The position numbers were made by a program, and so were the translations under genes. 64,000 nucleotides of DNA from Amycolatopsis palatopharyngis (GTDB lineage: Bacteria; Actinomycetota; Actinomycetes; Mycobacteriales; Pseudonocardiaceae), in NCBI RefSeq assembly GCF_003385185.1, contig NZ_PQHZ01000021.1:1-64000 (forward strand). Reading direction: 5' to 3'. Below, piece by piece: positions 6,443 to 14,552 of this stretch. How positions within the stretch are numbered: position 1 is the stretch's first letter; each line of letters starts with the position of its first letter. Under the pieces are notes generated by a model, which had not been told where the DNA came from, did not search any database, and saw only the letters and a program-made list of their open reading frames with translations.

Positions 6443-7669
6443 ATGCACGATCATCGCAAGCTCGGTCGCGAACTGGGCCTGTTCGGCACCGACCCGCTGA
6501 TCGGAGCGGGACTGCCGTACTGGCTACCCGACGGTGCCATCGTCCGGCACACCCTGGAGGAGTACATCCGGGGCGTCGAACGGCGCGCGGGATACCAGCA
6601 CGTGTACTCGCCGGTGCTGGGCAAACGGGAACTGTACGAGATATCGGGGCACTGGTCTCACTACCGCGAGGGCATGTTTCCTCCGATGGAGCTCGGGGGA
6701 GAGCAGTACGTGCTCCGCCCGAGCCTGTGCCCCCACCACGCGGTGATCTACCGCGCCCAGGCTCACAGCTACCGCGAACTTCCCTTACGTATGGCGGAGT
6801 TGGGCGGTATGCACCGCGCCGAACTCTCCGGAGTGCTCGGTGGGCTCTCCCGGGTGCGGGCGATCCAGCTCAACGACGCCCACATCTTCTGCACTCCCGA
6901 GCAGGCCGCCGACGAGGCAGCGGCGGCGCTGGACCTGATCAGCCAGGCATACGACGCGCTCGGTATTCGCCCCGTCCGCTACCGGCTCTCGCTGCCGGGT
7001 GCGGGCGGCAAGTACGTCGCCGGCCGAGGGATGTGGCAGCGGGCCGCGGCCCTGTTGACCGGCGTTCTCGAAGGCTCCGGTGTGCCGTACGAAGCCGTGG
7101 CAGGGGAGGCCGCCTTCTACGGTCCCAAGATCGACGTTCAGATCGCCGACAGCGCGGGCAGGGAGTCCACTCTGTCCACCGTTCAGGTCGACTTCCACCT
7201 GCCCGAGCAGTTCGGTCTGCACTACATTGGACCTGACGGCGCGAAGCACCGGCCGGTCATGGTCCACCGCAGCGTCATCGGCAGTGTCGAGAGGGTGCTC
7301 GCGCATCTCGTCGAGCAGCATGCCGGCGCTTTCCCTCCCTGGCTCGCGCCCACTCAGGTCGCGGTACTTCCCGTCTCCGGCGCCGAACTGCCCTCGGCAA
7401 GGGGACTACTGAACCGCTGTATCGATGGCGGGCTACGCGCGAAGATCGCCGGACCGGAACAAGGCACCCTCGGCACTCGCATCAGGAACGTCAGGCTCGT
7501 TCCGTACCAGGCGATCATCGGCGGCAGGGAAGCCGCAGACGAGCGCGTCGCCCTGCGCCTGCGGGACGGGCGCCGCCTGGCGGGCCTTTCGGTCGAGGAG
7601 GCCGTGGGCCGGATTGGCGGGATGGTCGCCGCTGGAAGTGCCGAACTATGGCGGCCCGATTTACCCTAG
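6443..7669 (+). CDS. Threonyl-tRNA synthetase paralogue lacking TGS and editing domains
   Basis: 408 residues, against about 640 in housekeeping ThrRS. It keeps the class II catalytic core (about 15-295) and the HGTP anticodon-binding domain (about 300-400), but has no N-terminal TGS or editing domain. The catalytic zinc ligands are intact: Cys96 in SLCPHH, His147 in DAHIFC, His275 in MVHRSV. Motif 2 (GGMHRAELSGVLGGLSR) and the motif 3 Arg284 are present, so it should be active. Without editing it could mischarge serine unless another protein corrects this. Such duplicates can serve starvation, zinc stress or inhibitor resistance. The ATG at 6443 follows GAGGAGA; the leader attenuator upstream is the likely control. 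Confidence 0.85.
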   Translation: MHDHRKLGRELGLFGTDPLIGAGLPYWLPDGAIVRHTLEEYIRGVERRAGYQHVYSPVLGKRELYEISGHWSHYREGMFPPMELGGEQYVLRPSLCPHHAVIYRAQAHSYRELPLRMAELGGMHRAELSGVLGGLSRVRAIQLNDAHIFCTPEQAADEAAAALDLISQAYDALGIRPVRYRLSLPGAGGKYVAGRGMWQRAAALLTGVLEGSGVPYEAVAGEAAFYGPKIDVQIADSAGRESTLSTVQVDFHLPEQFGLHYIGPDGAKHRPVMVHRSVIGSVERVLAHLVEQHAGAFPPWLAPTQVAVLPVSGAELPSARGLLNRCIDGGLRAKIAGPEQGTLGTRIRNVRLVPYQAIIGGREAADERVALRLRDGRRLAGLSVEEAVGRIGGMVAAGSAELWRPDLP

Positions 7670-7803
7670 TGCCTGTGGGCCTGCGGACGCGCCGGGCTTC
7701 GTCCGGGCGATCTTCGACCACGCCCTCTGCTCGTCGCCGAACAGGACTGGCCAGCGAGACTTCACGCCTCATTCCGCAACACCAGCACTGGGGAAGCAGC
7801 ACC

Positions 7804-8427
7804 ATGACGACCTACGACATCAAGCGCGAGCTCAAGGATCTCTACGCGCCGAAGAACACCGGCTGGGCGCTCGTCGACGTGCCGGAGCAACAGTTCATCG
7901 CGATCGAGGGCAGCGGCGATCCCAACACCTCCGCTGACTACGCGAGTGCCGTCGAAGCCCTTTACACGGTCGCCTACTCCATCAAGTTCACCAGTAAGCG
8001 CGCTGAGGGCGCGGACTTCGTCGTCGGTCCACTGGAAGGGCTGTGGTGGGCGGAGAACCCAGAGGTGTTCATAACGCGCGAGAAGGATTCCTGGAACTGG
8101 ACGATGCTGATAAGCCAGCCCCACTGGGTGAGCACGAACATGATCGAGGAGGCGAAAGTGGCCGCGCAGCAGAAGAAGAAACTTCCCGCCCTCGCCGACG
8201 TCCGGCGTTTCGTACTGAGCGAAGGCTGTTGCGCGCAGGTGTTGCACGTCGGTTCCTACGATGACGAGGGTCCCGTGCTGGCCGAACTCCACAACGAGTA
8301 TCTGGACGCCAACGGGCTCGAGCCGGTCGGGCTGCACCACGAGGTCTACCTCAGCGATCCGCGCAGAACGGCTCCTGACCGGCTCAGAACGGTCCTTCGC
8401 CAGCCTGTGCAACCGGCCGAGAGCTGA
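7804..8427 (+). CDS. GyrI-like small-molecule-binding domain protein
   Basis: 207 residues. The whole protein matches the GyrI-like (SOUL/BacR effector) fold. The opening MTTYDIKRELKDLYAP leads to FIAIEGSGDPN, WWAENPEVF and WNWTMLISQP, and the late GLHHEVYLSDPRR motif is typical of stand-alone members. The fold binds hydrophobic small molecules, and some members are hydrolases. The ATG at 7804 is chosen over upstream in-frame starts, which read into unconserved sequence. It follows the synthetase by 134 bases; a link is possible but unsupported. Confidence 0.8.
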   Translation: MTTYDIKRELKDLYAPKNTGWALVDVPEQQFIAIEGSGDPNTSADYASAVEALYTVAYSIKFTSKRAEGADFVVGPLEGLWWAENPEVFITREKDSWNWTMLISQPHWVSTNMIEEAKVAAQQKKKLPALADVRRFVLSEGCCAQVLHVGSYDDEGPVLAELHNEYLDANGLEPVGLHHEVYLSDPRRTAPDRLRTVLRQPVQPAES

Positions 8428-8457
8428 TAAGTGCAGCTGCCACGTTCTTTTCGAAGA

Positions 8458-8949
8458 TCAGTGCTTGCGGACGACTCGCTCCCCTTCTCCCGGTTTCCAG
8501 ATCGTGACGTCCATCTGCCCCCCGCCGACCTGCACGGCCGAGGCGCTGGACAGGTCCGCCTCGTAGAAGGTGTCGAACTCCTGGCCGCGCAGGTCGAAGC
8601 CGGTCTCTTCGAACAGTGCCGTGGCGAAACGCTGATGCAGCGCAGTGTCGCGCACGTCGTGGACCACTCCCCAGAGTTTCGCGTCGCCGTCCTTGACCTC
8701 GGGGTCGATGGTCGCCGTGTGCAGGCAGAAACGCGGGTCCCTCGCGAGATCCCGGAACTTCGTGGTGTTCGGCATACCAACGATCCACAACCGATCCTCG
8801 AAGACCCTCGGTTCGACCGGGCTGATCCTCGGGGCCCCGTCCGATCGCAGTGTCGCCAGTAGACACAGGTTGCCCGCGGCGGCGTGGCGGCGGGTGAAGA
8901 TCTCGGCTATCCGTGGCGCGCCTTCGATGAACTCTTTCCAAGTGGTCAT
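8458..8949 (-). CDS. Pyridoxamine 5'-phosphate oxidase-family flavoprotein
   Basis: 163 residues of the split-barrel PNPOx-like fold. It has GNLCLLATLRSDGAPRISPV (about 26-45), which forms the FMN-phosphate site, and MPNTTKFRDLARDPRFCLHT. These small proteins bind FMN, F420 or haem and reduce varied substrates; members of this size are rarely pyridoxine enzymes. It converges with the GyrI-like gene, leaving 30 bases between the stops. The next gene to the right is also a split-barrel flavoprotein, in the opposite direction. Confidence 0.85.
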   Translation of the reverse strand: MTTWKEFIEGAPRIAEIFTRRHAAAGNLCLLATLRSDGAPRISPVEPRVFEDRLWIVGMPNTTKFRDLARDPRFCLHTATIDPEVKDGDAKLWGVVHDVRDTALHQRFATALFEETGFDLRGQEFDTFYEADLSSASAVQVGGGQMDVTIWKPGEGERVVRKH

Positions 8950-9089
8950 GGAGACGATAATGCGGCAATACCCTGCCAGCCGCTGTCATCGTTTCGCGGA
9001 ACTTCGAGCCGTGCCGCACCTGTCAGTACACGAACGAGAGGTCCGATTGCCGCCAGCCCGCCGGCACATCGCGCGGCCAGACTGGCCGC

Positions 9090-9773
9090 ATGACGGCAAC
9101 GACTTCGACGCATACCCGGATCGAACCCGGCATCCTGTACTTCGGGACGCCGGTCGTGCTGATCTCCACCGAGAACGAGGACGGCTCGGTCAACCTTGCG
9201 CCGATGTCCTCGGCCTTCTGGCTCGGCTGGCGCGCCATGCTCGGCCTGAGCACCCGTTCCAAGACGGCGAAGAACATGCGGCGGACAGGTGAGTGTGTCC
9301 TGAACCTGCCGTCGGACTCACTCGCTCCCGCCGTTGATCGGCTGGCGCTGACCACAGGTGAGAATCCCGTTCCGCCCCGCAAGATCGACCGTGGCTACCG
9401 GTTCGAGCCGGACAAGTTCGACCTGGCCGGGCTCACCCCGGCCCCGTCCGAAACTGTGGCGCCGCCCCGAGTCGCCGAGTGCCCGGTGGTCATGGAAGCC
9501 GTCGTCGAGGCAGAGCATCTGGTGGCGGAGAACGACGAGGCGCAGCGAGGCGGCGTCGTGGCGTTCGAAGTCCGGATCCAACGGGTGCACGTGCACGAAC
9601 AGATCCGGCTGCCGGGAACGAGTGACCGCATCGACCCGGACGCGTGGCGGCCGCTGATCATGAGCTTCCAGCAGTTCTACGGACTCGGACCCCAGGTGCA
9701 TCCGTCCACCCTCGCGCGAATCCCCGAACACCTCTATCGCGGCCCCGACATCGAACGCTCACGCTGCGCCTGA
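9090..9773 (+). CDS. Flavin reductase-like (split-barrel) protein
   Basis: 227 residues with the flavin reductase-like FMN-binding barrel. PVVLISTENEDGSVNLAPMS (about 21-40) matches the flavin-phosphate loop, and ECVLNLPSDSL follows at about 68-78. Members typically reduce FMN for a partner monooxygenase or act as F420/FMN oxidoreductases; no monooxygenase lies next to it. It ends in HLYRGPDIERSRCA, just before a family A palindrome shared with the convergent wall-hydrolase gene. Confidence 0.8.
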   Translation: MTATTSTHTRIEPGILYFGTPVVLISTENEDGSVNLAPMSSAFWLGWRAMLGLSTRSKTAKNMRRTGECVLNLPSDSLAPAVDRLALTTGENPVPPRKIDRGYRFEPDKFDLAGLTPAPSETVAPPRVAECPVVMEAVVEAEHLVAENDEAQRGGVVAFEVRIQRVHVHEQIRLPGTSDRIDPDAWRPLIMSFQQFYGLGPQVHPSTLARIPEHLYRGPDIERSRCA

Positions 9774-9774
9774 A

Positions 9775-9800
9775 CTCGCACTTTCCCGGGAAAGTGCGAG
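9775..9800. repeat. Family A palindrome, single copy
   Basis: A perfect 26-base palindrome with the core GCACTTTCCCGGGAAAGTGC. It begins two bases after the flavin reductase stop, between two convergent genes. As RNA it would fold on either strand, so a bidirectional terminator is a reasonable reading. Confidence 0.8.
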
Positions 9801-9841
9801 GGGCACACGCCCGCCACACAGTGGCTTCGACGGGACGCGCA

Positions 9842-11059
9842 CTAGGCCGTCGGCCTGCCGGCGCCCGCGTAGTCGTCGCCGGGCTTGCGGTAGGAGTGCA
9901 CCTGCACGGCCTGGCCGAAGGTCGGTGCGTCGACCATCTGCTGGTTACCGATGTAGATGCCGACATGGTGGATCTTCGTGTTCGGATCGCCGTAGAAGAT
10001 CAGATCCCCGAGTTGTGGCTCGGCCTCTGCCGGGATAAGCGGCACGCTGCCGTACTGCCAGTGCGCCGTGCGCAGCAGTTCGATTCCGGCGCTGGCATAG
10101 GCCGCGGTGGTGAGCCCGGAGCAGTCGAAGCCGAGGTCGCCCTGCTCCTTGCCGTTCCCGCCCCAGATGTAGGGCAGCCCGATCTTCTCGATCGAGAAGC
10201 TCACGGCCTTCAACGCGGCCGGGTTCGGCGGGGCAGGATTCTGGCCCACCGTTCCGTACACATTGGCGGTTGCCAGCACGCGGTGCAGGAACAGCGGCGC
10301 GTCCTGCAGCGAGGACACGGCCGCGAGCCAGCTGTCGCCGTCCTCCAGATCGCGACCATCGGCGCAGAGTGCGTGCCCCGCCGTCAGCGCGGCGTCGTCG
10401 ATGTCCTGCAGGTTCGGCTCGGCGCCCTTGGTGGCGCTGTGCTTCCACCGCTGCCACACCGAGGGGGACAGTTGCAGCGGTCCCGCCGCGCCGGGATTGG
10501 AAATCGTGGCGTCGGAGAAGTCCTGCACCGCGACGGTGCCGATCGGTGCGCTCATCGTGCCGTCCTTCGCGACCGAACCACCGTCGACCCTGCCGTGATC
10601 GGTGGTGATCTTGCCGATCCCGGCGAGTGTCACCCAGGACAGGTGACACTCGGGCTGTTCCTCCGCGAGCGCGACCGTCGCACCCGCGTAGGCGTGCATC
10701 GCCTGTTGCGGGATGTCGAGCCATTCGGCCACCTCGTCCACCCATTCCTGGAACCGGGGCCCGCTGTCCGCGGGCTCCTTCGCCTGCGTCTTCGGAGTGA
10801 CGGCCACCGGTGCGGACGGGGGCGCGGTGGTGCTCGACGGGATCGGCGCTGTGGCCGCGGCGGGTGCGGGTGCCTCTGCGTCCGGCGTGAGGCGCTGGGT
10901 TACGACGAACGCGGCGAGGACGAGAACGACCGCGCCCAGCGCGATGATCAGCCTGCGCTTACGGGACCCACCGGGGGCCGGGGGCTGGGGCTGACCGCCA
11001 TCGCCGGTGTCGGGCGTTTCGTCAGAAGGCACGGAATCAGGATATGGCGAAGAGCTCAC
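9842..11059 (-). CDS. Membrane-anchored NlpC/P60 peptidoglycan hydrolase with a transglycosylase-like domain
   Basis: 405 residues. A short cytoplasmic tail ending GGSRKRR is followed by one membrane helix (about 38-54) and a Pro/Ala/Thr-rich linker. The middle domain (about 100-270) resembles the actinobacterial lytic transglycosylase-type module, with NPGAAGPLQLSPSVWQRW. The C-terminal domain is NlpC/P60: nucleophile Cys313 in GFDCSGLT, His365 in IHHVGIYIG, and Asp377 where a third polar residue is usual. It should cut cell-wall peptides outside the membrane. It runs with the nucleoside hydrolase, six bases apart. Confidence 0.88.
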   Translation of the reverse strand: MSSSPYPDSVPSDETPDTGDGGQPQPPAPGGSRKRRLIIALGAVVLVLAAFVVTQRLTPDAEAPAPAAATAPIPSSTTAPPSAPVAVTPKTQAKEPADSGPRFQEWVDEVAEWLDIPQQAMHAYAGATVALAEEQPECHLSWVTLAGIGKITTDHGRVDGGSVAKDGTMSAPIGTVAVQDFSDATISNPGAAGPLQLSPSVWQRWKHSATKGAEPNLQDIDDAALTAGHALCADGRDLEDGDSWLAAVSSLQDAPLFLHRVLATANVYGTVGQNPAPPNPAALKAVSFSIEKIGLPYIWGGNGKEQGDLGFDCSGLTTAAYASAGIELLRTAHWQYGSVPLIPAEAEPQLGDLIFYGDPNTKIHHVGIYIGNQQMVDAPTFGQAVQVHSYRKPGDDYAGAGRPTA

Positions 11060-11065
11060 ACCGCA

Positions 11066-12055
11066 TCACCGGCCGGTCACTGTGGCGAGCCGGTCGAGGA
11101 CGAATCCGCGCAGTCCGTCGAGGTCCGTGTCGGTGGCGACCCGGACCCGCCCGAGCTCGCCCGTATCGGAATGCACATCGGTGTCGTCGGTGTCATCGCG
11201 AAGTTCCGCACGGCGCCGGTCCACCACGGTGGCCCCTCGGGATGGACCCAGCGTGCAGTCGACGTCGATCGGGAAGGTCTCGGTGTGCAGGATGCCCGGT
11301 TTGATCGCCTCCGCGACGGCGACGGCGTCGTGCATGACGATGCCGTCCCAGCCGAGGGCCCGGTTGTAGTGCTCCCGGTAGTCCGGGGTCAGCGCGTGCA
11401 AGGCCGCCCCGATCTGCCCTGAGCCGTTCAGTTTGGCCAGCCATTCGGCGTCCACGGCGCAGCGGTAAGTGAGGTCCATCGGCACGAGGACACACGGAAC
11501 CTCGCCTCCGGTCAGCACGCGGCGCGCTGCCTCCGGGTCGCTCCAGATGTTGAACTCGGCCGCCGCGGTTGTGTTCCCGTGGCCCAGCGCACCACCCATG
11601 ATCACCACTCGGTCGATCTTCTCCCGCACGCCGGGGTGTGCGGCGAGCAGCGCGGCGATATTGGTGAGTGGGCCGATCGGTGCGATCGTCACCGGCCCGT
11701 CCGCCGCGTCGAGCAACGAGACCAGCAGCTCCACCGCTCCCGCCTGCTCGAGTTCCCGCTCCGGTTCCGGCAGCACGTGAGACCGGCCGGACAGACCGTC
11801 CACGCCGTGTGCGTAGTGCGCGCGGTGCGGCTGGGGGTACACGAGCGGGCGCTGCGCCCCGGCCGCCACCGGTACGTCGGAGCGGCCGCACAGTGACAGC
11901 AACCGCCGGGCGTTGCGGGTCGTCGCCGAGAGTGGGACGTTGCCGAAGACGGTGGTGACTCCGAGCAGCTCCACGTCCTCACTGAGTGCGGCGAGCGCGA
12001 TCGCGAATGCGTCGTCCACGCCCGGGTCGGTGTCGATGATGAGCCTGGTCCCCAT
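11066..12055 (-). CDS. Inosine-uridine-type nucleoside hydrolase
   Basis: 329 residues. The N-terminal DTDPGVDDAFA (8-18) is the calcium-binding signature of the family. MGGALGHGNTTAAAEFNIW and the late HDAVAVA supply further substrate- and metal-site residues. The enzyme splits the N-glycosidic bond of ribonucleosides to base and ribose, in nucleoside salvage. The ATG at 12055 follows GAGGGAG and is preferred to an upstream in-frame start that adds 11 basic residues. The wall hydrolase follows downstream; the neighbour upstream is divergent. Confidence 0.88.
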   Translation of the reverse strand: MGTRLIIDTDPGVDDAFAIALAALSEDVELLGVTTVFGNVPLSATTRNARRLLSLCGRSDVPVAAGAQRPLVYPQPHRAHYAHGVDGLSGRSHVLPEPERELEQAGAVELLVSLLDAADGPVTIAPIGPLTNIAALLAAHPGVREKIDRVVIMGGALGHGNTTAAAEFNIWSDPEAARRVLTGGEVPCVLVPMDLTYRCAVDAEWLAKLNGSGQIGAALHALTPDYREHYNRALGWDGIVMHDAVAVAEAIKPGILHTETFPIDVDCTLGPSRGATVVDRRRAELRDDTDDTDVHSDTGELGRVRVATDTDLDGLRGFVLDRLATVTGR

Positions 12056-12092
12056 GCCGCTCCCTCGTCTCGTGACCGCTGCCAGCACAGGT

Positions 12093-12105
12093 TACGGTCA
12101 CGGGC
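12093..12105 (+). promoter_or_regulatory. -10 box (TACGGT) for a leaderless transcript
   Basis: TACGGT (12093-12098), then seven bases, then the ATG at 12106. No ribosome site is present. Confidence 0.45.
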
Positions 12106-12864
12106 ATGACGTCCATGTGGGGTTCACCCGTACTGTCCCGGGTCCAGGGCTGGCGCCGGGCTCGCCGCGATCCGCAACAGGCGCGGTTCCTCACCTTCGA
12201 CTCGCTGCGCTGGGTGTTGCGAAACCGGGCCTTCACGCCCTGGTACCTGGTCCGGTACTACCGGCTGCTGAAGTTCCGCGTCGCGAACCCACACGTCATC
12301 CTGCGGGGGATGGTCTTCCTCGGCAAGGACGTGGAGATCCACTGCAGGCCGGGGTACGGGCGCATGGAGATCGGCAGGTGGGTGCACATCGGCGACGGCA
12401 ACGCCATCCGCTGCCACGAGGGTTCGCTGCGCATCGGGGACAAGGCGGTCTTCGGCAGGCAGAACGTGATCAACGGCTACCTGGACATCGAACTCGGCGC
12501 CGCGACCCTCGTCGCGGACTGGGTGTATGTCTGCGACTTCGACCATGTCATCGCCGATATCAACCTGCCGATCAAGGACCAGGGAATCGTGAAGTCACCG
12601 GTGCGGATCGGACCGGACACCTGGATCGGCACGAAGGTATCCGTGCTGCGTGGCACCCGGGTGGGTCGTGGCTGCGTGCTGGGCGCGCACGCCGTGGTGC
12701 GCGGCGACATCCCGGACTACGCGATCGCCGTGGGCTCACCGGCCCGGGTGGTGCGGGACCGCAAGGCCGACTACGACGCGGATGCCGAACGCCGTGAGGC
12801 CGTCAAGGACATGGCCCGCAAGGCGAACAAGGCCCTCCAGAAGACGCTCGGCGAGCGCGACTGA
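12106..12864 (+). CDS. Left-handed beta-helix (hexapeptide) acyltransferase, Rv3034c-like
   Basis: 252 residues. An N-terminal helical part (LRWVLRNRAFTPWYLVRYYR) leads into a hexapeptide-repeat beta-helix (about 70-225) with turns such as MEIGRWVHIGDGN, IGPDTWIGTKVSVL and VVRGDIPDYAIAVGSPARVV. The last matches the acetyl-CoA-binding C-cap of O-acetyltransferases. It resembles the putative acyltransferase encoded near the methylglucose lipopolysaccharide genes of mycobacteria (Rv3034c). The homologues of those glucan genes lie about 7 kb downstream, so acylation of a polysaccharide is a reasonable guess. Confidence 0.82.
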   Translation: MTSMWGSPVLSRVQGWRRARRDPQQARFLTFDSLRWVLRNRAFTPWYLVRYYRLLKFRVANPHVILRGMVFLGKDVEIHCRPGYGRMEIGRWVHIGDGNAIRCHEGSLRIGDKAVFGRQNVINGYLDIELGAATLVADWVYVCDFDHVIADINLPIKDQGIVKSPVRIGPDTWIGTKVSVLRGTRVGRGCVLGAHAVVRGDIPDYAIAVGSPARVVRDRKADYDADAERREAVKDMARKANKALQKTLGERD

Positions 12865-12998
12865 GTACCTCCGTATGGGGCTTTTCGCGGATAGCCGTTC
12901 GTTGGTATAACTAACTTTCACACCGGTGTTCTCGTCGCTTCCGTCCGCAACCCCGGGCCCTGGGGGCTGGGGTTCTCCCTGCGTTGGAGGAATCGCTG

Positions 12999-14342
12999 GT
13001 GTTCAACCACAGACGTCCATTGCTCGCCGGAGTCGCCGGTGCGGCCGCCATGGCCCTGCTCGTCACCGGCACGCCCGCCGCGGGCGAAACACCGTCCGGA
13101 CTCACGGACGCCCCCGCCTATTCCAGCCGGCTCGACCGGGCCCAGCCCCAGGACGAAGCGTTCGTCTCCGCCGGGCAGCAGTGCAGCGAGGCACCGCGTG
13201 ACCTGCCGATCCACCAGTTCACCGACCACGGTGAACTCGGTATCGAGCTCGACCGGATCGAGCGGATCAGTGACGGTCGCGTGGACGTGGAGCAGGCTGG
13301 GCGTAGCAACCGTGGCCGCGAGATCTGGTCCGCACGGGTCGGCACCGGTCCCAAGGCCGTGCTGCTGACCAGCGAGATCCACGGCAACGAGAAGACCGGC
13401 ACCGACGCGATCCTGGACCTGCTGCACTGGGTCGGGACGAGTGAGTCGCCGAAGGCCAAGCGGTGGCGGGAGAATCTGACGATCGTCGCGATCCCGAAGA
13501 TGAACCCGGACGGCGCCGAACTCGATCGCAGGGGCAACGACATGTCCTGGCAGGAGGTCGTCGCCCGCTACCCGCAACTGCGCGGCAGTGAGCCCGCCTG
13601 GAACTACTACACCCGGTCTCTGCAGGGGGACGACTACTCGCAGCGCCCCGGCTTCGACACCAACCGCGACTACAACCCCGACCTGTCCTACGTCCCGAAG
13701 GCCGAGGACTTCCCCGGCAGCTCCGCCGAAACGGGCTGGTACATCACGCCGGAGTCGAAGGTCGTGCGCGATGTGTACCGCGGGCTGGCCACCGAGTTCG
13801 GCGAGGTGGACACCTATGTCGATCTGCACCACCAGGGCGCCTGCTACGTGATGCCGGACGATCCGGAGGAGTTCGTGACACTTTCGATCTCCGGCAAGTT
13901 CGTCGACGACCCCGCGGGCACGCCCGGGTACGAGAAGTACGCCGACGACTACGACCTGGACTACTCGAAGCGGCTCAACGTCGCGGTCTACAACGCACTG
14001 CAGGGTGCGGCGAACAACCGGCCGCTGTTCGGCAATGTGACCCTGTACCCGCAGGACATCAACCTGCCCGGCACTGGGCTCGGCTCGTTCGCGTTGAACG
14101 GCAGCGGGACCGTGCTGTTCGAGGTGCGCGGGCAGACCCAGACACTCGGCCAGAAGTACCGTGCCGTACTGACCCGCTCGGTCTACATCGGACTGGACGG
14201 CATGCTGTCCGCGGTGGCCAGTGGCCGGGTCGAGCAACTCGACCCCGCTGCCTACGACGCCATCCCGCCACGCGGGCCGAACATCGGCAGCGCCGACGCG
14301 CGGTCCAGGTCCGAAGAGCGCGTTCAGGTACTGGAGGACTGA
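12999..14342 (+). CDS. Secreted M14-family zinc carboxypeptidase
   Basis: 447 residues. A signal peptide (basic start, hydrophobic AAMALLVTG, cleavage near AAGETPSG) shows export. The M14 zinc site is seen as His128-x2-Glu131 in SEIHGNEKTG, with the third ligand at His277 or His278 in DLHHQG. RGREIWSARVG and PKMNPDGAELDRRGND are typical of the family. A Glu late in the domain (VLFEVRGQ) is a candidate catalytic base. The GTG at 12999 is chosen because GGAGG lies eight bases upstream, which excludes the TTG at 12984. It ends against two family A palindromes, convergent with ramB. Confidence 0.88.
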   Translation: MFNHRRPLLAGVAGAAAMALLVTGTPAAGETPSGLTDAPAYSSRLDRAQPQDEAFVSAGQQCSEAPRDLPIHQFTDHGELGIELDRIERISDGRVDVEQAGRSNRGREIWSARVGTGPKAVLLTSEIHGNEKTGTDAILDLLHWVGTSESPKAKRWRENLTIVAIPKMNPDGAELDRRGNDMSWQEVVARYPQLRGSEPAWNYYTRSLQGDDYSQRPGFDTNRDYNPDLSYVPKAEDFPGSSAETGWYITPESKVVRDVYRGLATEFGEVDTYVDLHHQGACYVMPDDPEEFVTLSISGKFVDDPAGTPGYEKYADDYDLDYSKRLNVAVYNALQGAANNRPLFGNVTLYPQDINLPGTGLGSFALNGSGTVLFEVRGQTQTLGQKYRAVLTRSVYIGLDGMLSAVASGRVEQLDPAAYDAIPPRGPNIGSADARSRSEERVQVLED

Positions 14343-14405
14343 ACGGCGACCCTCGTCCGGGCTGCTGCCGGTGGTAGCGCCGGTCGGCCGGCCCCTGCCC
14401 CCGAA

Positions 14406-14495
14406 TCGCACTTTCCCGGGAAAGTGCGCGAGGGCAAGCCCGTGACCTGGGACGAGAGTTTCCGTCCTCGCACTTTCCCGGGAAAGTGCGAGGAC
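14406..14495. repeat. Family A palindromes, two copies
   Basis: Copy one (14407-14428) is the plain palindrome. Copy two (14464-14495) extends to a perfect 32 bases, the longest in the window. They lie 58 bases apart between the convergent M14 peptidase and ramB genes. Confidence 0.8.
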
Positions 14496-14552
14496 GGGGA
14501 CGGGGCGGGGGTGAGGCTCAGCGGATGCCGGCTGCTCCTCCTCCTGCCGGGT

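Noticed and set aside
9644-11422. A 592-residue plus-strand open frame over the NlpC/P60 and nucleoside hydrolase genes
   Set aside because: Antisense to two genes with clear catalytic motifs; its own sequence is Arg/Gly-rich without domains.
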